A stretch of DNA of 64,000 bases from Gnetum montanum (GCA_015680685.1 MNCI01023267.1:336210-400209), one strand, 5' to 3'. Positions 1 to 10,529 are shown, counted from the first letter of the stretch. Notes: generated by a model from the letters alone, not told the origin. Numbers and translations are program-made.

Positions 1-832
1 TGCCTCATCTAGAAATTATGCAAATAAGGATAAATAGCCCACTATTCTAATGATACACTCATACATGATCCTACTGCCTCTTGGGTAGAAATGATGAAGC
101 ATAAGGTCCCTACCATGACCAAAGAAGAGGAGTAACCACCAACACCACCCACTAATGAAATAACATCGGAGGCTCATGTTGCCATGGAGCACATGTAAGA
201 GCTCCATGAGCAACTCTTGGAACAACAACAAGCTAGTTTAAGTGGTGATTCATCTATCTACTGATCAACCCTAAGCCATCTAAATGAGGTAACTCATATT
301 ATAAGCTAGTTGGAGGACACAACACCAACTTTTTCTACCCAAAGAATGTAGGCACTCGCATGCTCAAATCCTAGTGCCTAAGAGGTAATGGTGATCATTC
401 CTGGATAAAAAAAATTTCTAGAAATCTCTGGAAATGCTGCTACCTTCTCGATGCACTTGGAGGAGGGTGATGGGACAACTATCTTGATGATGTAGCACCA
501 AGGGCAGGAAACGGTGGTTGAGATAGTGGTCAACAGAGTGGGCAAAGCCCTAAATGTTCTTGTAGTGTTTGTGTCAAATATTACTACACTTAGAGACATG
601 CAAACATCCACAAGAATAGCAAGTGGAAGGCTTAGTGCAACCTAACATGTGAAGTTACTAGAATGACTGGTGATAACCTAATGAATGATTTTAGAGGTCT
701 TTGGCCTTCTAGATGACATCATTGCTACTTAGTCCTTAGCAGATGCCATCGTCAACAACATTCAGAAGGACTTGTCAGAGGTTCTCCAAGAGAACACAAT
801 TATGATTGAGGATAATTGTCACTAGCACAATT
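1..832 (+). pseudogene. Fragment of retroelement ORF2 (coiled-coil protein)
   Basis: This stretch aligns along its length with 50209-51230, the middle of ORF2 of element E. Shared landmarks are a lysine-rich segment ending at the phrase cctcatctagaaatt, the alternating Thr/Ser-rich middle and the start of the coiled-coil part. The frame is full of TAG and TAA codons, and about 220 bp present in E are missing here near position 736. No LTR is visible, and the left edge runs off the window. On the right it stops abruptly at the viral sequence. It is a third copy of the ORF2 family seen in elements A and E. The function of ORF2 is unknown. Confidence 0.6.
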
Positions 833-2204
833 ACATGAATCATCATCCTTCATCATCATATCATCCCTCATCATCAACTAAATCAAGAAAAATCTCTAAG
901 GTTGAAACACAAACACCCATAGTCCCAGAAGATGATCCAATGTATGTAGATATAAAAGAAAAAATAGTATTATTAGAGACAAAACTAAGAAAAATACCAA
1001 TTGACAACATTCACAAGTATTTAGCTATCCAACATCAATTATAAGAAAAAAGGAAATAATTAAAGCTCCATAAACATCATTTACAAGAATGAGATATCTT
1101 CCTACAACATGCTCAACCATCAAAGTCCATTGATGAAGAATTAGAAGAATTGGAAAAAATAATGTTAGCTTCTACTTCCAAATTAGAAACAAAAAGATCA
1201 GTCTAGCCAAGCTCTTCAAAATCCTAGGCTTCCTCTAAGCATCCCAACTTAGAAGCATCAGTTTGGAGAACACCCCAGATGAAGCAACTACAAACTTTCA
1301 TCCAATCGGCAACACATGAGTTGGAAGAACTACAAATAGAAGAAAATAGTAATCAATGATAGCAATATGAAGAAGAAATGAAGGTAGCTATGCTAGTAGA
1401 ATTGGTAAACAAAAATACATAAGTACAAACTACGGTACCTATATGTACATTCTATATAAAATTACCTTCTTTTCAACCATATCTTGTAGATGCTTTAATT
1501 GATAGTGGTGTAGAAATATCTTTGACAAGAACAGGAATAAAACCACAATACTATTGGTAGCCTAAAGAAAAATATTTGGTCTTATTCAATACACAAAAAA
1601 GGTCGATAGACTAACAAGCATAGATTTTTATTTTGCCACCCCAAGGTAAGATAATTTTTATAACAGTATATCAATTTGATATACCATCATATGATATTTT
1701 ACTTGGCACTGATAATCTACATTTATTAGAATCACATACCATAACTCCAACTGGTGTTATTTTAAATGGTCAAAAATTCCCTAGAGTAGAAAAATATGCA
1801 AATAGGTTTACAACCCAAAAACGACAAAAAATAGGAAAGACTAATTGGATCATAAATTAAGTAAAAGCACTTGATGTCCAATTCCTACAAATAAAACAAA
1901 GCTATTAGAATTAGCAAGTGATAATCCCGCATGCTTTAAACACAAAATGGAGCACTAGTGTCATATAGATTTAGAGGACAATATTAAAATAAAAGCTAAG
2001 GCACATCACATAGGTATGTCTCCTTCATTGAAAAAAGAATGTAATGAAGAGATTCAACAACTCTTTCGTAAGTCCTTAATCTAACCTAGTAAAAGTATGT
2101 TTGCATGTGCAGCCTTTTATGTAAATAAAAGAGATAAACTTGTTTCAGGAAAAAAAAAGGTTGGTAGTCAATTATAAACCACTAAATGACTTAATCAAAC
2201 CAGT
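833..2204 (+). pseudogene. Endogenous caulimovirid polyprotein, protease and start of RT (copy 1)
   Basis: A single frame runs from 835 to about 1915 with scattered TAG/TAA codons. It contains a pepsin-type protease motif (Ala-Leu-Ile-Asp-Ser-Gly, about 1492-1509) and a downstream Ile-Leu-Leu-Gly-Thr-Asp segment. After a frameshift near 1915 comes the start of a reverse transcriptase: a segment on binding 'commands' from the Met-Ser-Pro start, then Ala-Ala-Phe-Tyr-Val-Asn-Lys (about 2110-2130). A second frameshift sits in the A run near 2155. Protease followed directly by this type of RT is the order in Caulimoviridae, plant double-stranded DNA pararetroviruses. The coding sequence is cut at 2204 by a solo LTR and resumes at 2986. 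It is not functional. The genus cannot be assigned by eye. Confidence 0.75.
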
Positions 2205-2980
2205 TGATGAGCCGCGATATCGCATACGCGATATCGTAGCCAATCGCTAGTTTTATAAATAAGAGGCAGTTTTCCCTTTTTTCTTCATCTAGATCTAGAC
2301 CCTTAGCTAAACTTTGGTAGTTTTACCATTCCAGAGATAGAATAATTTCCATGTGGCCATAGTAGGAGTCTTAAAGTGAATAGATCTTTATTCGAGAAAA
2401 TTATACCTGAGCACACATTTGTGTATGGAAATAAAGACGAACTTTCTGATAAACCTTGCAGCATGTGGACTAAGCAAAATAGGAATTAATTAATGTTAAA
2501 TATTTAATTACTTTCCTAGATAATTAATCTCTCTCAACCTTTGACTCTCCTAGTTAAGTGCATTCAGTACGACCACTTCGAGCACGTGCGTAACGCTTGG
2601 TAACCTAGTGACAAGTAGCGTTTGGTAATCCCAATAGCGTTGCACTGGTTCAGGGTGTGAATGGCAAGTGGGAATGGATACTGATGCTAGGATACTTAGA
2701 ACTTAGTTAGTGAATAGTTAATGAAAGTTAGTCATTTAGTCTCCTCACCCTTCCCTCTTAGCATAGGTGTTAAAAAGATAAAAGATATATAAATCACATA
2801 CCTCAAACTTACTTAACCATACAATTGTGACAATACAAGTATGTTTGGGAGGAAAATGATTGATTAACCTTAAGTGTTCCATTAGGGCACGTAAACACTT
2901 AGTCCTTGGAGTTTGACCGGATCACATGTGAGACGCTCGTATTCGTATGGTTGAGTGTAGGGGTACCTCATCACTCATCA
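2205..2980 (+). mobile_element. Solo LTR inserted in the viral RT
   Basis: The element opens TGATGAG and closes CTCATCA, and is flanked by the 5-bp direct repeat ccagt (2200-2204 and 2981-2985). Its 776 bp match the LTRs of elements A, C, D and E in order: a TATA-like tataaataag near 2254, an internal 'gatctttattcgag' block, an aataaag block, and the terminal 'gtacctc...actcatca'. Removing it with one copy of the repeat rejoins the viral RT reading frame. The U3 part holds two GCGATATCG palindromic motifs (about 2212-2236). No internal retroelement sequence is left, so this is the product of LTR-LTR recombination. Confidence 0.93.
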
Positions 2981-2985
2981 CCAGT

Positions 2986-4036
2986 ACAACATCTGATCCC
3001 AAAAAAAGGTGATCTCTTTCAAAGACTTCATCATACCCACATCTATTCTAAGTTTGATTTAAAATTAGAATCTTGGCAAATTCAAGTCTATCTAGAAGAT
3101 CATTGGAAAACAAGTTTTACAATCCCTAGTGGTTTGTATGAGTGGATAGTCTTACCCTTTGGGATTAAAACTACTCCATCTATTTTTCAAAGTTGTATGG
3201 ATCATATTTTCTCTTCTTTTCCTTTTATCACAGTCTACATAAATGATATATTAGTTTTAAGTAAAACACCTAAGAAACATCTTGAGCATTCACAGATATT
3301 TTATGATATCATAAATAAGCATGGGTTAGTCCTATCACCTACCAAGATGCTGATAGCTCAAGAAACCATAGAATTTTTAGGATTAAAAATCACACAAGGT
3401 ATTATCGCCCTATAAAAACATATTTTGGAAGCTATTAAAAATTTCCCTAATGAAATGAAAGATAAAAATTAGTTACAAAGATTCTTAGGGTATATTAATT
3501 ACATTTTTAGGTTTTATAAGGATTTAGCAAAAGACAGCTAAATGAACAACTTACCTAGAATCCTCTTGGTTGGTCATAACAACATATAAACACAATAAAA
3601 AGAATTAAAGAACACTATGTCAATCTTCGACAACTTTGGCTTTCAACTACAGGAACACTCATCCTTGAAATAGATGCTTCACATGTGTTTTGGGGAGCCA
3701 CTTTGAAATAAGATCATCTTTGTAGATATGCCTTTGGTAAGTTTTCTTCTAATCAACTGAATTACCATAGTACTCATAAAGAGTTACTAGCTATCATAAG
3801 GGGGATTGAGAAATTTTGGCTATTTTTGCAAGAAAATTTTTTTATCATTTGTAGTTACCTAAAGCATTTTGAAAAGTATCTTAGTGTAAAAAAGTTAAAT
3901 AAAGTAGTGTATACTAGGTTAATTCGATGGGCTCCTTTCTTAGATAATTTTGATGTTGAAACATAGTTTATAGATAGAAAGAATAACTATTTGGTAGATT
4001 TCCTTACCAAAGAGTTCCATCTCTCTGAACACTAAT
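2986..4036 (+). pseudogene. Endogenous caulimovirid RT and RNase H, continuation of copy 1
   Basis: The RT resumes directly after the solo LTR: a Phe-Asp-Leu-Lys block (about 3053), a Leu-Pro-Phe-Gly-like block (about 3150) and the catalytic loop at 3236-3247. That loop reads Tyr-Ile-Asn-Asp, so the first catalytic Asp of YxDD is replaced by Asn. RNase H follows, with its first Asp in an Asp-Ala-Ser motif near 3673 and a His-Lys-Glu-Leu-Leu-Ala motif near 3777. The frame ends at TAA near 4034. Several in-frame stops and small shifts (for example about 3412 and 3540) show that it is dead. An ATG at 2906 that precedes this frame lies inside the LTR and is not a real start. Confidence 0.85.
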
Positions 4037-4099
4037 GATGTGTGAACTTTATTTATGTGTTTGTATATAGATTTAATAATAACTAAAGGCTGGACACTT

Positions 4100-4916
4100 C
4101 AGTCATCTAGAAGAATTAGGCCATGCACAACAAATGAACACTACATTCCTACACTTAAATAATTCACCCACAAAAATCATCATGCAATAGCTTGGGAAGG
4201 TTTTGTGGACATTAATAAAACCCTATCTTCTTACTGCTCCATTGTCCAAAAAATATTCATTGTCTATGATGAGTTATGTACTCCTGATGAAATGCCTCCC
4301 CATGTTAAGCTCCTAACCTATGTTGAAATAGATTTATTAGATTTTAAAAACCTTTATCCTTCTGAAATCTTAACCTAGCCATATTACCAACCTGATAAAT
4401 TCCATATGTTCAAGATAGAACTAAATCCTACTAGGTTTCCTTCCACTAATTCCACAGCTTTTTGATCTTAGTGGGATCGTTTTGGTCATAGTCCTATTCA
4501 CATTCCTAAAGGATATCCCTATAATCTATTTCACCATCCCATAGAACAACATGGTGATTTCTTATATTATGGTAATGCACAGTCAAGAGGATGACATTTT
4601 CTTTAGTAGTCTGCTACACTAGTCTATTTCCTGGTCTCTTGCATCTCCAACAGAATTAACTGGATGAATTCTTGGGGGCATGCCTTTTACCAGGATATTT
4701 ACACCTCCAATGCTCATGACATCTAGACTCACTACCAATAATAGCATATTGTACCTAGGACTTTAGAGCGTTACATCCTAGATCCAAGAATTAGAGAATA
4801 TCATAGCGATGGTGGATATGGGAAGATGTTATATCTTACTGGGGCTAAAGTAGACAACACCTTCTCCCTATTTGACATGTTCTCTTCTAAAGATTAAGAC
4901 ACATCTGGTCCTTATG
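4100..4916 (+). pseudogene. Decayed frame downstream of caulimovirid RNase H
   Basis: One frame can be followed from about 4150 to 4915. It has about ten stops, mostly TAG, but keeps protein-like composition, including Pro/Tyr/Phe-rich stretches and a Gly-Gly-Tyr-Gly-Lys segment near 4811. It is a different frame from RNase H and lies between it and the viral promoter. Some caulimovirids have a separate ORF here, but I do not recognise this one as a transactivator/inclusion protein or anything else. It ends about 170 bp before the TATA box. Confidence 0.45.
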
Positions 4917-4929
4917 CTATGCCATAATG

Positions 4930-5312
4930 TTATGTCGGCCACATCACCACAATAATTCATGTACTATAGATAGTGGTGTGCACTATAGTTAATGGGGTGT
5001 ACTATGGTGAATATATTCACTCTTATCTTGTAGTAGTGCTAGATGAGTCATCCTGCACTAAAGAAGTGTTGAGAAGCCTTGCTTCTCCTATAAATAGCAT
5101 CGTCTACCACCCTTAGAGGCATCGAGGTAAAGAGACCAGAGGTGAAGTGCATCACTCCTTCTTAGCATTCTTACTTCAAGCATCCCTAAGGCTTTATTAT
5201 AATTTTCTTCCGCTTGTTTCCAATAAAGAGTGTACTTTGCTGAAATTCTGTAAGCTATGGTGAAGCATTGAGTGAGAGAGAGAGAAGCAAAAATCATGAT
5301 TTGGGCAAAGAG
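4930..5312 (+). promoter_or_regulatory. Caulimovirid intergenic region: promoter and polyA signal
   Basis: A TATA box (TATAAATAG, 5089-5097) lies about 220 bp before the primer binding site, and an AATAAA polyA signal is at 5222-5227. TATA, then polyA signal, then primer site is the usual layout of the pregenomic RNA promoter and terminal redundancy in this family. The upstream part holds three imperfect copies of a gtgtactatgg-like word (about 4960-5010). No coding frame is evident. Confidence 0.65.
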
Positions 5313-5325
5313 TGGTATCAGATCC
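5313..5325 (+). promoter_or_regulatory. Met-tRNA primer binding site of caulimovirid
   Basis: The sequence TGGTATCAGATCC matches the initiator tRNA-Met complement (consensus TGGTATCAGAGCC) at all but one or two bases. It follows the TATA box and polyA signal and precedes the movement-protein frame. That marks the conventional origin of the viral genome map and shows that two partial genomes are joined head to tail here. Confidence 0.8.
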
Positions 5326-5465
5326 AAGTGCTCATAGGTTTGTCATTATCAAAGGAACATGTGATCGTAGATCACTAAATTCGTAAGACACATAGTAAAG
5401 GTCAAAGGATAGGCGTGTAAGTTGTGCAGTGAGAGGTAACAATTTTGCACCGTTACTTCAATAGC

Positions 5466-6433
5466 ATGACATCTTCATTGCATATTCTTTTAGGTTCCTC
5501 TCACTCTTCCTCTTATGTTCAACGTTTATCACAATATTGTAGTAGTGCTTAGGGCATTTCTCTTCCACCTGTTCCTAAGAAGCATGAGATCTATTTGCAT
5601 AGTTTTATAGAGTTTTCTAAAAGCTTTAGTTTGATGTATTTATCAAAATGCAATCTGGAAATCTCTAGTTTTGGACTTTGTCCTGTTACTTTAACATTTT
5701 TTTCCCTAGAGGAGGTTAGGAAATGGATTCTAGATGGTTATAATTATGTGCACATTGTAGAGATCAATGTTCATATTCATCCCCATTTCAATTATTATCT
5801 ACAGAATCCTTACTAGATAGCATTAATTGATAGAAGGTTCAAAAATTTTAATGATGCTATTATTACGCAAGCCAAAGGGAGGTTAGAGTTAGATGCATTG
5901 GTAGTCGCGTTACCAAACTTAACCCTTTCCCTCCATGATCCTAACTTGTTTTGTAGTTTGATGATTATAGCTTACATCCCTTTAGATATGATTAAAGATA
6001 GTGTGTATGCTACAATAGGCACTAGGTTAGTCTTTAAGTTGTTCAATTCTACAAGTATAAAAACTCTTATTCCATTTGAACAACAAATAGTACATGTTGG
6101 CTCAATGAACTTAGAATATGGACTAGAAATAGATACATAGGATCTTCTGATCCATACTCTGTATCTTGACATAATAGAATTATAGGAAGACTTTTATGAG
6201 TATCTTAAGCCTAAGAAATCTAGACCAAGTAAATGAAGATATTAAGTACAACTCAAAACCCAAAAGTTTATACAAGATGATCCCTTCACTAGATTTAGAC
6301 ATAGATCTAGAAAAATCCTTCCTCCTATAAAAGATCCTTTAGATCTAATGCCATATTATACTTACAATCTTACAGATACAGAGTCAAATTCTGATATAGA
6401 TAAAAAGATATAGGAAGCAAAAATAAAATGGCT
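5466..6433 (+). pseudogene. Endogenous caulimovirid movement-protein region (copy 2)
   Basis: A single frame starts at the ATG at 5466, about 140 bp after the primer site, and continues through TAG codons near 5553, 5814 and 6138. The middle section (about 5700-6120) has the pattern of the 30K-superfamily movement protein of caulimovirids: a Val-Arg-Lys-Trp helix, an Asp-Arg-Arg-Phe block, and a Pro-Asn-Leu-Thr-Leu-Ser-Leu-His-Asp-Pro motif (about 5918-5947). That last motif is the most telling. The family moves virus through plasmodesmata. The frame is interrupted near 6434 by a long inverted-repeat insertion and appears to continue after 7831. Assignment rests on motif reading, not on a search. 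Confidence 0.72.
6297..6433 (+). repeat. ~136-bp direct duplication, left copy
   Basis: The bases from agacatagatct to aaaatggct recur at 7831-7965, with about a dozen substitutions. The two copies abut the two ends of the inverted-repeat element, so they flank it like an oversized target duplication. Both are viral coding sequence. Confidence 0.85.
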
Positions 6434-6439
6434 CATTTT

Positions 6440-7830
6440 TTAAATTTTTTTGGGCTTAAAATTTTTTGTTGTGATCTCGTGCAGCTCAATAAGGGACAGT
6501 AAAGCAAAAAAATAGAAACAACAATTAAAATTGAAAAATAGAAAGCCTCATTGCATTACATTACACTGACACAAAATATTTTCAGGAAGTTTCACCCCTC
6601 CTCAATGTGCTAAGGCAATGTAGCTGGGTAGCGAAAGCTACAAAGGTAACAGATGAGCATGCCAGTACAATCAATAAATAATCTTCCAACTTAAAAATAG
6701 GAGATAATATCAAAACTAAAAAATAGGACAACCCCACTTGTGCTAGCCGAATGGGGGTGGGAGGTGGTACTAGCATTTGAAAACAAATAGTTTTTCAGGG
6801 GTAATTAATCAAAGTCAAATAGGGTTGGATCTTTTGGCAAAGCTAATGAAGTATAGGGTTTAGGAATGCCCTCATGTTTATTCAATGGACATGAGGGGTC
6901 CAACCACTATACAAGAATTAGATCAGAGGTGACCATTGGTAGTAGAAAAGAAAAGAAAGAAGGCCATTAACAATAGTAGCGGTGATAGTGGTAGCATGGT
7001 GGCGATGATGGCGGTAGCACGGTGGCAACAATAGTGCTAGTGGTGGTGGCAGTGACGATGATGGTGACGACAGTAGCAGCAGAAGCAATGGCAGCGGTAG
7101 TGACGATAGTAGCAACAGTGGCGGCGACAGTTATGGTGGCAATGATGGCTGAGATGGAAATCAATAATCGATAAAAACAAGAGTTGCAACAGTGCTGAAG
7201 GAGAGTTACAAAGGAACAAGTAGTGATGAAATCACAACCAGAACAAGAAAGATCCACGAAAAGCCAGGCAGTTTCCAAGGCATTCCTAAACCCTATACTT
7301 TGTTGACTCTGCCAAAAGATCTGATCCTATTTGAGTTTGACTGATCACCCCTGCAAAACCATTTTGTTTTCAAATGCCAATACTGCCTCTCACCCCCATT
7401 CGGCCAACACGAGTGGGGCTATCCTATTTTTTAGTTTTGATATTATCTCCTATTTTCAAGTTGAAAGATTATTTATTGATTATACTAGAATGCTCATCCC
7501 TTGCCTTTGCAGATTTGGCTGCCCGGCCACATTGCCTTAGCACACTAAGGAGGGGTGAAACTCCCCCAAAAATATTTTGTGTTAGTGTAATGTAATGCGA
7601 TGAGCCTTTTTGTTTTCAGTTTTTCAATTTTAATTCTTGTTTCTCTTTAGTTGCTTTACCATCCCTTACTAAGCTGCACAACATCACAACAAAAATTTTT
7701 AAGCCCAAAAATTTTTTTAAGCCAAACAAAAATCTTAAGCCAAAAAAATTTTAAACAAAAATTTTAAGCCTAAAAAATCTTAAAACAAAAATTTTAAGTC
7801 TAAAAAATTTTTAAACCCAAAAAAATTTAA
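6440..7830. mobile_element. Unclassified element with long terminal inverted repeats
   Basis: The left arm (about 6440-6871) and right arm (about 7279-7830) are imperfect inverted copies of one another. Both outer ends read ttaaattttttt-ggg, and both inner ends read gtatagggtttaggaatgcc. The right arm carries extra tandem copies of a tttttgg-gcttaaaa motif. The centre (6872-7278) is GGN/GAY-rich low-complexity sequence with no recognisable transposase. The element sits in the viral frame between the movement-protein and coat regions. Foldback elements and non-autonomous Mutator-like elements have such arms. The class cannot be fixed from sequence alone, and no 8-9-bp target duplication is evident, only the ~136-bp one. 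Confidence 0.8.
6970..7150. repeat. Trinucleotide-biased low-complexity core
   Basis: A 180-bp run is built from GGT, GGC, GAT, GAC, AGT and AGC triplets, with near 3-bp periodicity, and sits in the loop of the inverted-repeat element. It creates long open frames on the minus strand that are composed almost entirely of Thr, Ala, Val, His and Cys. Those are artefacts of composition. Confidence 0.8.
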
Positions 7831-7965
7831 AGACATAGATCTAGAAAAATCCTTCTTCCTGTAAAAGATCCTTTAGATCCAATGCCATATTCTACTTACA
7901 ATCCCACAGAGATAGAGTTATACTCTAATATAGATAAAAAGATATAGGCAGTAGAAAAAATGGCT
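7831..7965 (+). repeat. ~136-bp direct duplication, right copy
   Basis: Counterpart of 6297-6433, directly after the right end of the inverted-repeat element. The viral frame continues from it into 7966 onward, so this copy joins the downstream viral sequence and the left copy joins the upstream. Confidence 0.85.
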
Positions 7966-9100
7966 TGGTTATTCAAACAACTAAACATAACTCTAGACAT
8001 AGAAAAGTTCTTAGGTCCTATTCTGTCTTGAGATAAGGGAAAAGCCAAAATAGAAGAAGTTACTTCTTCTTCTACAACAAATAATGATATAGATCCTGTG
8101 GAGCCTTCAAAACAATAATCTTCTTCATCCAAAGTAGATTCATCAATAGATCCTTCATGTCCTCACACCTTGGTAGTCAAGCAACAAAACAACATGATCA
8201 TTATCATTGTAATGAGTGTGATGCCTTACTCAGGATCCATATGAATGAAGAAGAAAATAATGCTCCTCATGAAGCAACATATATGATCCTTCCCTAAGAC
8301 ATTGTCCAAGTCTAGAATTGGGCTAACAATAGGATTGGAATAATAGTCAAACAAAATCATAAACAAAAAGCCACTTTGAAAATAGTTAGAAATTAGGTTA
8401 GTTAGATCCACCAAATTTGGATACCAAAACAAACACGTAGTCAACCTCAAACATCTCTTCCCTTTACTAGATCTCCACCACCAATGGGCAAATCCTAGTG
8501 CTAACGTGTACTAAGAAGCCAAACGGCATAGAGCTTGCTTTAGAGCTAAAGAAAAGTCTAAGAAAATTGAGAAGGAAAAAGAGAAAATTATCTGTGCAAA
8601 TATGTAGGGGATTATGATAGACTCAAATAAAGAATTAGATAGTACTAAGGCTTCACTTAATAGCGAAGAACAAATTTTACTTAAGAAAATAGCTAGAGGA
8701 TTCATTAAAGACCTGATAGATTTCTCTATAATCCAAATCCACAAATTAGGTGATAAATATCCAATGTTTTCCATGGATAATAAAGATCAAAAAGGTAGAC
8801 AAGATACTATAGATGCTATACAAAGCTATCTCTCTGTACAAATCCTTTTAGAAAGGAAAGAATCCAAGATGGTCATATAGAACACCACCTACAACTTTAG
8901 AGGTATTCTCCGTAGATGGTGGAACCATATTCCAAACGATATTAAGCATAAATTGACAAATACTGTTGTCTTATATATTCAACCATTTGTTTTTTCTGAA
9001 GCTCAACATAAGGAAACACTTAATGTTCTATTGTTGAGCTTTAAATTTATGTTGTTTAAACATTCCTCTAAAACACTTAGATGAATGTTCAAGAGGATAT
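7966..9100 (+). pseudogene. Endogenous caulimovirid, probable coat-protein region (copy 2)
   Basis: Coding-like sequence continues with several frameshifts. First comes a Lys/Glu/Ser-rich stretch (about 7966-8200), then a very Lys/Glu-rich helix (about 8545-8600). Next is an open stretch of 88 codons at 8614-8880, then a segment with paired Trp residues (Arg-Arg-Trp-Trp-Asn-His, about 8914-8931). An acidic/basic preamble followed by an Arg/Trp-containing domain after the movement protein fits the capsid position of the family. No CCHC zinc knuckle is visible before the frame fades near 9100-9350. I rate the viral origin as likely from context and the exact product as uncertain. Confidence 0.5.
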
Positions 9101-9439
9101 TTTTATCTCCACTTTCGTTAAGATCTGCGTCTAGGTTTATAACTATGTTTAGGCTTTTGACAGCAAGAAGATGACTTTTGATATTTTTATTCAGGACAAA
9201 TTTCTAGACATAAAGACTTACCTATGTTCTTACTTAATATTCTAACTTGGTTATGCACTTGTTGTCTATGATAAATTGCTGAATGGCTTCAAAACTCATT
9301 TCTACAAGGTTGAGATTTTGTTTTTTAAGTTCACACAAATATTTGTTGCAAAAAAGTTGAGGAAGACATCCAAATGTGTCAATTTTCTACAATAATATAA
9401 TTGTTCCATGTCATCAAGAAACTTATGCACATGAAGAAA
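9101..9439. other. Decayed sequence, probably tail of the viral insertion
   Basis: About 340 bp of AT-rich sequence. Short open stretches on the plus strand could extend the coat region (Phe/Lys-rich), but no motif is recognisable. The right boundary is set only by the change to GC-rich sequence near 9440-9600. Confidence 0.3.
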
Positions 9440-10170
9440 GCTTTTGTAAGCAAGATTACCGCGGACTGAGGAGGAATGTGGCTTTTATTTTGAAAAGAAA
9501 AGTAAAGAAATAGCACGAAAATCGCAAGGGAGAAAATAAGATGCAATGGCCATGGCAGACGATTGTTATGAGCCTGGCATGATAACTATGTAATCTGAGG
9601 GTGGGCGACGTGGCGCGATGTGGCGACGTGGCACGTTAAGAAGTTGGGGTTACGTTTGTATGTTGAAAATGCAGGACGCCCATGGTGAGGTCCATGATGG
9701 TGATGTGGATGGTGACACTGTTGTGGCCTTCTTCCACTCTGAGGCGACCATCAAAAACGTATTCCTGACGACGACGTGCAGCAAGTACACGTTGGTTGGT
9801 ATGCCGTGGCGCAATGCCGACTACATTTTGGTGCTACCCAGGGGCTCACCCTTGTTGCCGGCGTTCTCGGTTGCGGTTTTGCGAGTGACAGAGAGTCCCT
9901 ATCTGAAGAGACTGCGACCAAAATGGTTTTAGTCTCTGCCATGCTCGCGCGTCTCCAACATGGCTGCCTCCACGTCCAACACAATCCAACTGCGCTTCTT
10001 CTACTTTCTCTTCTCCTTCACCGCCTCCGTCACCGTTGGCGACCTGCTTTATTGTCTCTGTTGTCATCGGTGGTGCCAGAAACTGAAGCCTCCGCTGGCA
10101 AAGGCACCCACCCTTGCGCCTATAGCCAGTGCACAATAACTGCACGGGCGTATGCAGAAAACTGACAAAC
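9440..10170. other. GC- and CpG-rich island, no gene recognised
   Basis: From about 9600 to 10150 the sequence turns GC-rich with many CpG dinucleotides, unlike the AT-rich, CpG-poor DNA on both sides. Overlapping open frames on both strands reach 129 codons, but their proteins are compositionally odd and none resembles a known family. Two ACGTGGC boxes (9608-9614 and 9626-9632), the core of ABRE/G-box promoter sites, sit 19 bp apart. It may be a captured promoter and first-exon fragment or the remnant of a host gene. I do not assign a coding sequence. Confidence 0.45.
9608..9632 (+). promoter_or_regulatory. Two ACGTGGC (ABRE/G-box core) motifs
   Basis: ACGTGGC occurs at 9608-9614 and 9626-9632, with a related gatgtggc between them. 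Such pairs bind bZIP factors in plant promoters. Function here is unproven because no transcript start or gene is recognised downstream. Confidence 0.3.
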
Positions 10171-10529
10171 CCATCGGATTAGATGACATGCAATATTTTC
10201 TATGTTGAGTTTTGATTTAATTCCTAAGAATTTCTTCCATGCTTTGGTTTTCTGTGTTTTATGTCAAGGTTTCATGGGCTTAACTAATTTAAACAATTTT
10301 TTTCAAGGATTCTAAATTACTTTTAACTTCTTTGATGCAAAATTTTTGGATTTTAAGAATGGTGAATTTCTGTTTATTAACTCCCTCATAATTGAAATTT
10401 AATGATGTGATGCAAAAATATAACACTTAAGTCATTTATGGAAACTGGAAATTAGAATCTCAAAAATTTTTATTACATTTAAAGGATTTGTTGGACAGTT
10501 ACAAAGCTTCAACATATTCTTGAACAAAG
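10171..10529. other. AT-rich sequence without recognisable features
   Basis: About 360 bp between the CpG-rich island and the LINE zinc-motif region. It could be the decayed 3' end of the minus-strand LINE, but there is no motif to support that. No gene or repeat structure was seen. Confidence 0.3.

Noticed and set aside
2906-2985. ATG-led start of the RT frame at 2906
   Set aside because: These codons lie inside the solo LTR and its duplication; the viral sequence begins at 2986.
6918-7278. Minus-strand open frames rich in Thr, Ala, His and Cys
   Set aside because: They come from the trinucleotide-biased core of the inverted-repeat element and have no protein-like composition.
9618-10165. 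Overlapping open frames on both strands in the GC-rich island
   Set aside because: Long frames are expected by chance in GC-rich DNA; none has a recognisable motif or conserved partner in the window.
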